Assembly: GCA_964498965.1 (NCBI GenBank)
Contig: CAZCJU010000004.1
Coordinates: 1 to 59,965, forward strand
Source of the DNA: CAZCJU01 sp964498965
Lineage (GTDB): Bacteria > Bacillota > Clostridia > Oscillospirales > CAG-272
DNA length: 59,965 nt
Reading direction: 5' to 3'
Part shown: positions 40,870-49,892 of the stretch, piece after piece
Position numbering within the stretch: position 1 is the first letter of the stretch
Layout: each line of letters opens with the position of its first letter
Translations under genes and position numbers: made by a program
Notes under the pieces: model-generated
What the model was told of the DNA's origin: nothing
Database searches by the model: none
The model's input: only the letters and a program-made list of their open reading frames with translations

Positions 40870-42923
40870 CGTTTCTTTTTGTTAACAACGATCGCCGCTG
40901 TCGTTATTCCTCCGGCTACCGCAACTCCGGCAACTATAACTACGACCAGTACCGTCGTATTCGTTCTGCCGTCTGCACTTGTGCCGTCGGTGACCGTCGC
41001 CGTATCCGTTACGGGATCTACAGACGTGCCGGGCTGTGCCGTGATGTCGCCGGTAAATGCGAACATAAATCTCGCACCGGGAGCAACGTCGCCGTTGGTG
41101 TAAAAGTCCATGATATCGCCGTCCGTCTGCATATTATCGGACCACTTGAAATTAAATTCAAGACTGTTTTCAAGTCCGAGTGCGGAACGAGGAACGGCTA
41201 TTTGAAGCACATTACCAGATACGGAGTAATCGACATCGGCAGCCTTTTCCCAATTCCAGCCACCGGTCGAGCGTTCGAGCGTCGCTTTTTCACCGGGATT
41301 GACACGGTTGATAACGTATTCGTATTCCTCCCAGTCAACACTGTCGGCTGTAGCCTTTTGAGTATCTATAAACAAACGCATCCACGCATTGTCCGTTGAC
41401 GGCGAAAGCTCGTCCACGGTACGTACATAGAAATATATGTTATCGTTATCGTATGCAACACGTGCCTGAACGATATCGTTTCTCATCGTTTCGTTCGTAT
41501 ATTTGATTCCGCCGTAGCCTCTGTTCGAACGGTCGTAAGTGTTATTTATATAGTGATTAAATATAGCGACACTATCGAAATCCCACTGCGACACATCGCC
41601 CTTTACGTCGATGGTCTTTGCCGAAGCATAAACGCTCGGAGCCGTCACGCCTTTGTATCTTCTTATGTTGGATACGAGCTGATTGTAATAGTGGTCCTTC
41701 AGATCGCCCTTTGTCGGTTCGCAGTCACGTGAGTTTTCGTCATCGAACTGGTCGGGGAAAGCGTTTTCGAGGCTCGTCACCTGATCCGGCGGCCAATAAT
41801 TATGTCTGCCCGCAGTCCACTCGTTCCAGCCCGTAACGAATATTATTTCCGGATCTACCGATATTGCGTAATCCCACTGCTGTTGGAAGTTACGTCCGTA
41901 CAGCTTCGAATCGGATATGTTCGCATCGACCGTCACGGTTTTATCTCTGTACGTGTACGAATAAGAATAATCGCCTTTGGCATAGCTTCTTCCCATGTTG
42001 TTCGGACCGTTCATCGGCTGTATTATTCCAAGCTCGTAGTTATGATTAAGTGCGACGCCGACCGTCGTCATTTCGACGCCCCTACCTCTGTTTTTTGTAT
42101 ACAATGCCTGCGGATATACGTGCAACCAGCCCCAATAATCATTGGTCTTATCCGTTCCCACATAGCTGGCCACATTCGCACGCCATGTAAAGTAATCGTA
42201 TTCCTCGTCGCTTTTTGAGAGGCAACTCTTGTAGCCGATCATAAGCGGCTTGCCGTCAAGGCAAAACCACATATCTGCATACTTTTCTTTGGTATAAAAT
42301 TTCTTATAGATGTTTTTTACCGAAGTCTTGGAAGTGGATTGTTCGCCGAAATTGAGCATAAACGTCACCTGAGGCACGTCTACGCCGTCGTTTTTCGCTT
42401 CAAGCCACGTATCGAGAAGTTTTTTTGTAGCTCCGTCCCACGTAAAGCTGCCGTTTGTACAGTCGAAAGCGACAAAATCGACATCGGCATCCGCCAAAAG
42501 CTCCGCCTGTTTACGCAGTACGTATGCGTCCGCTCCCGAATAATAGCCGTAGATAGGCTCGTTCCAGAAAAACGCACCCGTGCAGTCTTCCCATGCCGGA
42601 TTATCGTAATCGTTTATCGCATCCGGGTGAAGTGCGGAAAATTCCGTAAGATTCGTGACCTTACCGCTTGACATAAGCTCTTGATGCCATGTCCAGTAGA
42701 AAACGCCGACGGTCTTATCCTTTTTGTCACCCGCTTCACTGTAGGTGGTAAGCTCTCTGCCGAGACCGTCCACACCGACCCATTGAGTGGGATCGACTTT
42801 GCCGGCAATATCGGCTTGCTTTACCTCTTCCTCCGTATTATCCGCCAGTGCCGAAAACGCAAGCGGCGATAGCAGCATCAAAGCGGAAAGCAATGCGGAA
42901 ATGCCTTTACACACTCTTTTCAT
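40866..42923 (-). CDS. Secreted GH99/GH71-like protein with DOMON/CBM9-like domain and membrane anchor
   Basis: 685 aa. The signal peptide is MKRVCKGISALLSALMLLS...ALA. A TIM-barrel-like domain (about 45-430) shares FFWNEPIYGYYSGADAYVL, ADADVDFVAFDCTNG, WFCLDGKPLMIGYK and VTGWNEWTAG with the 12198 lipoprotein. A DOMON/CBM9-like domain follows (about 440-620; DDNIYFYVRTVDELSPS, MRLFIDTQKA, VPRSALGLEN). A Thr/Asp linker, one membrane helix and an NKKKR tail end it, as in the 822 and 2228 products. The ATG at 42923 follows GGAG by 6 nt, better than the ATG at 42935. Its stop overlaps the cimA start. Substrate unknown. Confidence 0.8.
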   Translation of the reverse strand: MKRVCKGISALLSALMLLSPLAFSALADNTEEEVKQADIAGKVDPTQWVGVDGLGRELTTYSEAGDKKDKTVGVFYWTWHQELMSSGKVTNLTEFSALHPDAINDYDNPAWEDCTGAFFWNEPIYGYYSGADAYVLRKQAELLADADVDFVAFDCTNGSFTWDGATKKLLDTWLEAKNDGVDVPQVTFMLNFGEQSTSKTSVKNIYKKFYTKEKYADMWFCLDGKPLMIGYKSCLSKSDEEYDYFTWRANVASYVGTDKTNDYWGWLHVYPQALYTKNRGRGVEMTTVGVALNHNYELGIIQPMNGPNNMGRSYAKGDYSYSYTYRDKTVTVDANISDSKLYGRNFQQQWDYAISVDPEIIFVTGWNEWTAGRHNYWPPDQVTSLENAFPDQFDDENSRDCEPTKGDLKDHYYNQLVSNIRRYKGVTAPSVYASAKTIDVKGDVSQWDFDSVAIFNHYINNTYDRSNRGYGGIKYTNETMRNDIVQARVAYDNDNIYFYVRTVDELSPSTDNAWMRLFIDTQKATADSVDWEEYEYVINRVNPGEKATLERSTGGWNWEKAADVDYSVSGNVLQIAVPRSALGLENSLEFNFKWSDNMQTDGDIMDFYTNGDVAPGARFMFAFTGDITAQPGTSVDPVTDTATVTDGTSADGRTNTTVLVVVIVAGVAVAGGITTAAIVVNKKKR

Positions 42924-42965
42924 TTTGTTCTCCATGCCTTTCGAATTACTTTAGTTTTATAACGC

Positions 42966-42987
42966 TACGGCGTTCGCCGTATTTTTT
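42966..42987 (+). terminator. Plus-strand-oriented hairpin between two minus-strand genes
   Basis: TACGGCG-TT-CGCCGTA (about 42966-42981) is followed by TTTTTT on the plus strand. On the minus strand, where the genes run, no T tract follows. It would stop antisense transcription, or it may act only as an mRNA hairpin. Confidence 0.45.
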
Positions 42988-42997
42988 CGTTTTGAAT

Positions 42998-43837
42998 TTA
43001 TTTCGTGCGTGCAACGTTTTTGACATACACTCCGCCTCTGTTATTGCTCCACAGTCTGCAATATCCGCCGAAATACGTTTCGCTGTCCGTTTCGAGGCAG
43101 TCGCATATTTGTGCGAATCCGTCGGCGTATGAGTAAACATCGATTTTTCCGCTGCCGAATACGAGCCTGTACAGCTCCGTTTTTTCACCGTTATCGGAAT
43201 ACACGCTTACCTTTACCATATTTTCGCTCTGTATATCCTCTATGCACACACGTCGAAACTTTTCCGTAAACGAGTACGGCAACGTGTACTGTTTAAGCCC
43301 GTCAAGTCCCGCCGAATATTTAACGGCAAGTGTGTTTTCTTTTATGCCGAGCCATATTCCGTCATTTTCCTCCGCAGTTCCCGTTTCAAAGTACACTCTC
43401 AGTCCGACAAAAAGCGTATTTTGCGGCTTATTGTATTCCTCGTTTTCATTTTTCGGTGTATAAAGTTCGAATTCCAATGCGTATGTTTTTTCGTCGTTAA
43501 GCTCGTGCTTATTTACCAAATTGAAGCCGCCGCCGTCCTTATTCGCACCGACATAAGTACCGAAATACAGCGGAGTATTCCAACCGGTAAGCACCCAATC
43601 CTCATCGTCTGCCATTATTTGCTCCGTCATATCGGCAAAGTACCATTTTTCGTCATAGGTGACCTCATTGTCCGTATCGATGCTTTTTGTTTCACTCCCG
43701 GCGTTTTCGAGTGCAACGCTTTCCGAACCTGTATCACCGGTCATTTTTTCGGTTTCGCACACCGTCTTTTCACAGCCGCAAAAGCCGAGCAGGAGCAAAA
43801 ACGCAAGCGGCACCGCACCGAATTTCAATATATTCAT
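42998..43837 (-). CDS. Lipoprotein of unknown function
   Basis: 279 aa. The signal MNILKFGAVPLAFLLLLGF ends in a lipobox FCGC. A short acidic linker leads to a beta-rich domain of about 200 residues with paired strands (TYALEFELYTPKNE, TLFVGLRVYFETG, RVCIEDIQSENMVKVSVY, FGGYCRLWSNNRGGVYVKNV), a pattern seen in concanavalin/laminin-G-like sugar-binding folds; no family is claimed. The ATG at 43837 is followed by the signal directly; an in-frame extension to 43894 would read through the promoter start region. It is the first gene after a good promoter and lies 74 bp before the GH99-like gene. Confidence 0.72.
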   Translation of the reverse strand: MNILKFGAVPLAFLLLLGFCGCEKTVCETEKMTGDTGSESVALENAGSETKSIDTDNEVTYDEKWYFADMTEQIMADDEDWVLTGWNTPLYFGTYVGANKDGGGFNLVNKHELNDEKTYALEFELYTPKNENEEYNKPQNTLFVGLRVYFETGTAEENDGIWLGIKENTLAVKYSAGLDGLKQYTLPYSFTEKFRRVCIEDIQSENMVKVSVYSDNGEKTELYRLVFGSGKIDVYSYADGFAQICDCLETDSETYFGGYCRLWSNNRGGVYVKNVARTK

Positions 43838-43898
43838 TTTTTTAACTGCCTTTTTAAGGTATATCGGATATATCGGAAAATTCCGTCCTAACATACGC

Positions 43899-43927
43899 AG
43901 TATATCATATTATTTTCATTTTGTAAA
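43899..43927 (-). promoter_or_regulatory. Promoter upstream of the lipoprotein-GH99-cimA-leu genes
   Basis: Minus strand: TTTACA (43922-43927), 17 bp, TATACT (43899-43904). No other convincing promoter was seen between here and leuB. The leader is only about 60 nt, too short for a T-box. Confidence 0.7.
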
Positions 43928-43966
43928 CCTGTTTTTCGCCGATAAATAAAAATTTTACAAAATTCC

Positions 43967-45244
43967 TCATTTGACCTTTACTTTTTTGCTTAATAACACG
44001 AGGCACGTTGTATTGAAAAGCGTCAAAAGGCATGTGAACAGATCGGAAAGCTCCCATACGCTTTGCGAGGAAGTCAACGCACCGAAAAAAACGCACGCAC
44101 AGTACAGGAAAAGATAGAATTTTTCCGCTTTTTCGCTTTTTGTCAGATAATTCAAGCACACCGTACCGTAATAGGATTGGCATACGACGGTGGCAAATGC
44201 GAAAAACGCCGTTGCCGCAGTTATAAAGTGCTTGCTTATTTTCGGATAAAACACGGAATACGCAGCGGACGTTATCAGCACCCCGTCATACGTATCGGTA
44301 TCGACTCCCGAAAGCAATATCACAAAGGCTGTGAGCGTACACATCAAAAGCGTATCGACCGTCACCTCCAGCATACCTATAGCACCCTGCCTTGACGGGC
44401 ATGAAGTATCGGCACAGGCGTGCGATATAGATGCCGTACCGGCTCCCGCCTCATGCGAAAGCACACCCTTCGCCACTCCGTGCTTCATTGCGGAGGCGAC
44501 GGAATGGCCGCAAACGCCGCCTGTGGCGGCTTTGAGATCGAATGCCCGAAAAATTACCGTTTTTATCGCATTCGGCAGCTCGCTGCGGCATCGAAGCACC
44601 GCACAAAGCGACATGAGAAAAAATATTCCCGTCACGGCGGGTATCATTTTTTCGGTAAAATGCGATATCGAGCCTATACCGCACTTAACTATAACGAAAC
44701 ACAGCACGGCAAAGATCGCACCCGTAACGGCACACGGCGTACCGTAGGCGTTTTCCAACGCGATCGATGCCGAACGCACCTGAACGATCGGAGCGGACAC
44801 GAGCGACGAGGTGAGGCACAAGCATGAAAATATCGCAGCGGGAACGGGCGAGCCGAAACATTTTTTCATATAATACATCGGTCCGCCTATGTAATTTTCC
44901 CCTTTCACGGTCCTATACTCCACGGCGAGATAAGTTTCGGCATATTTCAGGCTAAGACAGCATATCGCACTTATCCACATCCAAAACACAGCACCCTCTC
45001 CGCCCAAGGCGACAGCCGCCGCAACTCCCGCAATATTTCCCACACCGAGAGTACCCGCCAAGGATACGGTAAGGGCGGAAAAGGGTGATATCCCGTCGTT
45101 TTTTTCCTTAATAAACGGTTTTTTCAGCACGCATGCAAGCACTTTCGGGTTGAAGAATTTCAGCCTTACCGAAAAATATATTCCGCACACAATAACGAAA
45201 ACGACAAGAACGGGAAGTAAGATATATTCGTTTACAAGCTTCAT
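43967..45244 (-). CDS. AGCS-family sodium:amino acid (alanine/glycine) symporter
   Basis: 425 aa, about 10 membrane segments. The AGCS signatures are present: SLAGTLGVGNIAGVAAAVALGGEG, WMWISAICCLSLKYAETYLA, GGPMYYMKK and VLSHEAGAGTASISHA. The family brings in alanine or glycine with sodium. It is slightly shorter than typical members (about 450). The ribosome site is poor, and the gene lies 36 bp after comEC, so it may rely on transcription and translation from upstream. Confidence 0.93.
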   Translation of the reverse strand: MKLVNEYILLPVLVVFVIVCGIYFSVRLKFFNPKVLACVLKKPFIKEKNDGISPFSALTVSLAGTLGVGNIAGVAAAVALGGEGAVFWMWISAICCLSLKYAETYLAVEYRTVKGENYIGGPMYYMKKCFGSPVPAAIFSCLCLTSSLVSAPIVQVRSASIALENAYGTPCAVTGAIFAVLCFVIVKCGIGSISHFTEKMIPAVTGIFFLMSLCAVLRCRSELPNAIKTVIFRAFDLKAATGGVCGHSVASAMKHGVAKGVLSHEAGAGTASISHACADTSCPSRQGAIGMLEVTVDTLLMCTLTAFVILLSGVDTDTYDGVLITSAAYSVFYPKISKHFITAATAFFAFATVVCQSYYGTVCLNYLTKSEKAEKFYLFLYCACVFFGALTSSQSVWELSDLFTCLLTLFNTTCLVLLSKKVKVK

Positions 45245-45280
45245 GATAAAGAATATTATTTCTTCTCGTCTTTTATTCGT

Positions 45281-47524
45281 TTATTTTTCCGACAGCATTA
45301 TGATATCCGTATCACCTCTTATTATTTCCTCGCAACCGCTTTTCATAATGCTTTCGTATTCGTTTCCCGCAAGCTCGTCCCTTAAGTACTGCGTGATGTA
45401 CGTTTTCCCGACGTTGTGCAACATAACGAACGGAACTTTATCGGAGGTGACCGAGCCGTATATAACCTCGGTATTTTCGTCCGCGAGCTTTTTTACCGCA
45501 CTTACCGCACCGAAGCTCGGATAAGGAATATAAAGAAGCTTTTTTCCGTTTTGTATGTACAGAGGAGCAAGCCTTTCTCCGTCGAGTGTATACGTGCCGC
45601 ACAGCGATATTTCCGTTTCCGAGTCGGAAAGCCGGGTGTTCCCGGACGGAAAATATTTTATCAGCCTCGCACCGCACGCTTCCGCATATTTTTCGAATTC
45701 TGCTTCCGTATCGTCATTCTCACCGTGCACATCGGGAATATACAAGCTGTCGAGCGACAGCTGTGAGCAAATATATCTCACGCTGTTTACATTGTTATCG
45801 TTCGTTCTTGCGACAACGTATGAATCGAGTTTTGTTATTCCCTTTTTTCTCAGCATTTCGGTAATTCGGCTCAGCTGTGTCACATCTTCGCCCGTGCCGT
45901 AGTCGCATATTATCGCTTTTTGCTCGAAAACCGCACAGATAATATCGCCGTTGTCGGTACATTTAGTAATGACGTAGCTTTCGGATGAGTAAAAGGAGTT
46001 CGCAACACATGCAAGCACGATATAAACGACAAGGCTCACGCACAAACAACGGATATACCTGCCATATGAGGCTTTTTTGATCACCAACACACCCGTTACC
46101 ACCGCCGTTGCCGCCAAAAAGAACGGTGTGAAAAAGTAGTCAAGCGAAACGGAGATATCGGAAAACGACATACAGAATCGAGCCGTACTCACGGTAAACC
46201 CGGCAAACGCTTCGCAGACCGTACCCGCAAGCATTGCGACGGGTTCGCAAAACGAAAAGGCGACGAAAAGCGGTGCCAAGCACAAAGTCGCCGTAACAGA
46301 CGGGGACAAAAGCAAGGTCGTAACGGTTGAAAACGGGTAAAAGCTTCCGTAATACAGTGCGAGCGGAACGATAACGCCAAGCGATGCACATAGCGACACT
46401 GCGACAGCCGAGGCGACGGAATAGAGCAGCTTGTCCCAAAACGGCGGCAAATCCTTTCCGCTCATATATCTTTTCAACGATTTTATAATCGGCGAAGCAA
46501 AGACCACTATTCCGAATGTCGCACTCAGCGAAAACACCAATCCTATATCCGCATAAGCATACGGCTCGAAAAGAAGTATGATATGTGCGGCAAACGACAA
46601 TGATGTCAGGCTGTCCGGCGTTTGACCGCCGAAAAACGAAAGGAGAAACAATGCGTACATTATTCCGGCACGTGTCACGGACAACGAGGCACCTGTGAAA
46701 AGAACGTACGACACGGTAAGTAAAAGCAGCACTGCGTGCTTCACCCGTCCTATCGGCAAAGCGTGTGTCAGCAGCGTACCGACAAGTGCCAGCACAGCCG
46801 CAAGGTGCATACCGGACACGGCACAGATATGCGATGTTCCGGTCCTCTTAAAGCAAGCGTACACATCGTTCGGTATCGCATTTTTATCGCCGAAAGCAAG
46901 CCCCGAAACAAATCCTGCCTGCTCACCGCAAAATTTTTCGGCACACCTCACCGCATAGCTTCTCATTTTATAAAAAAATGCGAAAACACCGTTTACCTTT
47001 TCTCCCGTTGCCGTATGTTCGCCGGAGCATACGACGAGAATGCCCTTAGCCTTATAATAAGCGGTGTTTTCCGCATATTCGGAAATATCCTTTACCGTTC
47101 CGTACAAGGTAAAGCGACGGTAACATTCGTTAAACCCCGTGTCCGAGTTGACGGCACATTTTATTTTTTTGCCGTTTTCGAGCAGGAGGTATCCCTCGCT
47201 TCTGTCGGTCAGATACACCGTAAGCTCTTCATCGCTGTCGTTGAGAGCGTTTTGAGAGGCTTTGACATAGTATTCGCCGTAGGCAAACGACGAAAATGCC
47301 ATTGAGCCGCACATCACGAGTGTCATTATGTAGACCCGAGCGGAATATTCGCCGAAAAATCCTCTGCCTATGTTTTTTCCGAAAAAACAAACGATGCCCG
47401 CAGCGATAAAGCACACAGTCGAAGCTACGAGCCTTATCGTCGCAGGCACCAAAGAGCATATCGATAAAATGAGTAACGAGCAAAACGAGCCGAACATTAT
47501 CGGGCGGTGCTTAAATAGATACAT
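45281..47524 (-). CDS. comEC: ComEC/Rec2 competence membrane protein, degenerate hydrolase domain
   Basis: 747 aa. N-terminal membrane helices and the DUF4131 OB-like domain (about 80-190), then the competence domain with GLAFGDKNAIPND, CFKRTGTSHICAVSGMHLA and LFTGASLSVTRAGIM. It forms the channel for DNA entry in competence. The C-terminal domain (about 520-747) corresponds to the metallo-beta-lactamase part, but where zinc ligands (THxDxDH) are expected the sequence is VARTNDNNV, so that part seems non-catalytic. The ATG at 47524 follows GGAGAG by 4-5 nt. Own promoter upstream. No comEA is in the window. Confidence 0.9.
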   Translation of the reverse strand: MYLFKHRPIMFGSFCSLLILSICSLVPATIRLVASTVCFIAAGIVCFFGKNIGRGFFGEYSARVYIMTLVMCGSMAFSSFAYGEYYVKASQNALNDSDEELTVYLTDRSEGYLLLENGKKIKCAVNSDTGFNECYRRFTLYGTVKDISEYAENTAYYKAKGILVVCSGEHTATGEKVNGVFAFFYKMRSYAVRCAEKFCGEQAGFVSGLAFGDKNAIPNDVYACFKRTGTSHICAVSGMHLAAVLALVGTLLTHALPIGRVKHAVLLLLTVSYVLFTGASLSVTRAGIMYALFLLSFFGGQTPDSLTSLSFAAHIILLFEPYAYADIGLVFSLSATFGIVVFASPIIKSLKRYMSGKDLPPFWDKLLYSVASAVAVSLCASLGVIVPLALYYGSFYPFSTVTTLLLSPSVTATLCLAPLFVAFSFCEPVAMLAGTVCEAFAGFTVSTARFCMSFSDISVSLDYFFTPFFLAATAVVTGVLVIKKASYGRYIRCLCVSLVVYIVLACVANSFYSSESYVITKCTDNGDIICAVFEQKAIICDYGTGEDVTQLSRITEMLRKKGITKLDSYVVARTNDNNVNSVRYICSQLSLDSLYIPDVHGENDDTEAEFEKYAEACGARLIKYFPSGNTRLSDSETEISLCGTYTLDGERLAPLYIQNGKKLLYIPYPSFGAVSAVKKLADENTEVIYGSVTSDKVPFVMLHNVGKTYITQYLRDELAGNEYESIMKSGCEEIIRGDTDIIMLSEK

Positions 47525-47567
47525 TTTTCTCTCCGTTAAGTATGGATTACCGTGGATCGCCGTAGAA

Positions 47568-47596
47568 ATATTACCATATTTCCGTCGTTTTGTCAA
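47568..47596 (-). promoter_or_regulatory. Promoter of comEC
   Basis: Minus strand: TTGACA (47591-47596), 17 bp, TAATAT (47568-47573), about 44 bp before the start codon. It separates comEC from the histidine kinase gene upstream. Confidence 0.75.
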
Positions 47597-47653
47597 TGCC
47601 CGTTTATCTCATAAGTTCGCAATAAATCATCTAATCCTTAATCCTGTCCGAAT

Positions 47654-49132
47654 TTACTTTAAAACGTCCGTCACGCCTCCTATTTCGAACCAAAAGTCCG
47701 AACCTTTGCCCTCGTCGCTTATAACGCCGTATTTTCCGCCATGCAACTCCACGACGCCTTTCACTATCGAAAGTCCGAGACCGGTACCCACTCCCGCACG
47801 CTTATGTGTGCGATTTTCCTTATAATATCTCTCCCATATATATTTTATGTTTTCCTCGGCTATTCCGATACCGCTGTCAAGCACATCGAAACGAACGCAT
47901 CTCTTCCCGTTGTCCGTCGTATTCTTCGTAATGCTTTGTTTTATCACGACAGTCTTATCGTCGCCCGTATAGTTTATCGCATTGTTCAACAAATTATATA
48001 TTACCTGAGATATTTTAGTTTCGTCCGCACATACGATCACCTCGCCGTCGTATTCGAAGCTTACGGTATACCCGTCTATGCCTTTCATTTTCGAATATCT
48101 CGCTATTATATTCTTGATGCTTTGCGTTATGTTATACTCTTCGATATCCGCACTGTCCATGCCGGCTTCTATCTTCGAGATAGACAGGATATCGTTCACG
48201 AGCCGTCTTAAATGCTCTGCCTCGTCTATCACGACCTGAATGTTTTCCGGTGTGTTTTCACCGGGTATATCACGCATCACCTCGCTGTAGCCCGTGATCA
48301 TCGTCAGCGGTGTACGTAGGTCGTGTGAGATATTCGCTATAAGCTCACGTCTGAGCGTATCGACCTTGGACAGTTCTTTCGCCGCCGTGTTCAGCGTTTC
48401 CGAAAGTTCGTAGACCTCTCTGTATCCCTCACCCTCAAAGCCGATATCGTACTTTCCCTCTCCGAGCTTTTTCGCACTTTTATTGATCTTTATTATCGGT
48501 TGTGAGATATTCCTCGAAAGTATTATTCCGAGGGCGATCGCAAGCACGATAAATACGGCGGAAATAATGTAAAGTTGCTTCTGTATCGTTTTCACCGTCG
48601 CACCGACAGGTGTCAGCGTTACTGAAACGAGGATATACTTGTGTACCCCATCGTCTTCTTCAAGCACACGGCAATATATCATGTTTTCGTTCGTGCTTTT
48701 GGAAAACGGATTTTGTCTTTTTTCTACGTCCTCCGTACTTCGTCTTATACACGCTCCGCCGTCCTCTATCGCCTGCTTTACCATGTAATTCACTATAAGG
48801 TCGCTGTTAAGAATACTTGAGAACGAGAGTGCCTTTTCCGTCTTGCGATACTTATCGGTCTGCGTTATAACGAGTATATCCGCACCGTTTTCGCTCGCAC
48901 GATTATATATTATGCTTCTCAGCTCGTCATTATCGATATTTTTTTCGATCACGTCCGCCGTATTCATAAGCTCGTTCATTTTTTCGTTTTCGTAAAATTC
49001 ATCGAGCAGCACCACCTGAAACAGCCACACCGCAATGAGCAACACCACGGTAAAGGCGGCAATGTATATTGTGACCTTCCAGCCGATCCCGAGTCTGTTT
49101 TTGCTCTTTTCGAGCTTTGTCTCCGCAGTCAT
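47654..49132 (-). CDS. Two-component sensor histidine kinase
   Basis: 492 aa. Two membrane helices (about 19-41 and 186-206) bracket an external sensor domain; a HAMP domain follows (about 207-258). The phosphorylated His is H270 in ISHDLRTPL. The ATPase part has N box NLLNNAINYT, G1 DSGIGIAEENI, F box WERYYK and G2 GTGLGLSIVKG. This is a BaeS/PhoR-like class with unknown signal. AGGTG lies 6 nt before the ATG, 18 bp after the response regulator. Confidence 0.95.
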   Translation of the reverse strand: MTAETKLEKSKNRLGIGWKVTIYIAAFTVVLLIAVWLFQVVLLDEFYENEKMNELMNTADVIEKNIDNDELRSIIYNRASENGADILVITQTDKYRKTEKALSFSSILNSDLIVNYMVKQAIEDGGACIRRSTEDVEKRQNPFSKSTNENMIYCRVLEEDDGVHKYILVSVTLTPVGATVKTIQKQLYIISAVFIVLAIALGIILSRNISQPIIKINKSAKKLGEGKYDIGFEGEGYREVYELSETLNTAAKELSKVDTLRRELIANISHDLRTPLTMITGYSEVMRDIPGENTPENIQVVIDEAEHLRRLVNDILSISKIEAGMDSADIEEYNITQSIKNIIARYSKMKGIDGYTVSFEYDGEVIVCADETKISQVIYNLLNNAINYTGDDKTVVIKQSITKNTTDNGKRCVRFDVLDSGIGIAEENIKYIWERYYKENRTHKRAGVGTGLGLSIVKGVVELHGGKYGVISDEGKGSDFWFEIGGVTDVLK

Positions 49133-49150
49133 AGATCACACCTGCCCCGC

Positions 49151-49825
49151 TCATTCCTCAAAGCGGTAACCGACTCCTCTCAGTGTGACTATATATTTCG
49201 AATACTGCTTAAGGCTCTTGCGAAGAAGCTTTATATGTGTATCCAGCGTTCTGTCGTCACCGTAAAAATCGTAGCCCCAGACCTCGGTTATCAGCTTTTC
49301 TCTTGTCAGGGCTATTCCTCTGTTTTTCACCATATAAAACAGCAGATCGTATTCTTTCGGTGTCATATCCGCTTTTTCGTCGTCAATGTATACGAGTCTG
49401 CCGGTAAAATCGACCGTAAGCCCTTCGAATTTTATTATATCTTTAACGCCCCGATCGACTGCGTTCTTCGTTCTTTTTATGACCGCACCGACACGCATCA
49501 TCAGCTCCTTGGGCGAAAACGGTTTGATAACGTAATCGTCCGCACCGACCTCAAAGCCGTGTATTCTATCGTATTCCTCGCCTCTTGCCGAAAGCATTAT
49601 TACCGGCACGCTTTTCGTTTTGCGTATTTCTCTCACCGCCGAAAAACCGTCGAGAAACGGCATCATTATATCCATAATAACAAGATCGTAGTCGTTTTTG
49701 CGGCATTTTTCCACCGCTTCCATCCCGTCGCTTGCTTCTTCGGTTTCATAGCCCTCGAACACGGCATATTTTTTGATAAGCTCTCTTATTTTTTCCTCGT
49801 CATCGACTATAAGCAATTTATACAT
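49151..49825 (-). CDS. OmpR-family response regulator
   Basis: 224 aa. Receiver with acid pair in VDDEEK and phosphoacceptor D52 (VIMDIMMPFLDG), Lys in DDYVIKPFSPKEL. Winged-helix DNA-binding C-terminus (about 125-224) with MTPKEYDLLFYMVKNRG, WGYDFYGDDRTLDTHIKLLR and VTLRGVGYRFEE. The ATG at 49825 has a perfect GGAGG just upstream; the frame extends to 49855 without such a site. It pairs with the kinase 18 bp downstream. Targets are unknown. Confidence 0.96.
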   Translation of the reverse strand: MYKLLIVDDEEKIRELIKKYAVFEGYETEEASDGMEAVEKCRKNDYDLVIMDIMMPFLDGFSAVREIRKTKSVPVIMLSARGEEYDRIHGFEVGADDYVIKPFSPKELMMRVGAVIKRTKNAVDRGVKDIIKFEGLTVDFTGRLVYIDDEKADMTPKEYDLLFYMVKNRGIALTREKLITEVWGYDFYGDDRTLDTHIKLLRKSLKQYSKYIVTLRGVGYRFEE

Positions 49826-49892
49826 ATTTTCCTCCGTTTTATTCGGTGCCATCATATCATTTCACTGTGACGGACATATGTCGGCAAAATGA

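Noticed and set aside
43838..43898. T-box or attenuator leader for the leucine operon
   Set aside because: The leader is only about 60 nt and shows no T-box sequence (TGGNACCGCG-like) or Leu/Ile codon run.
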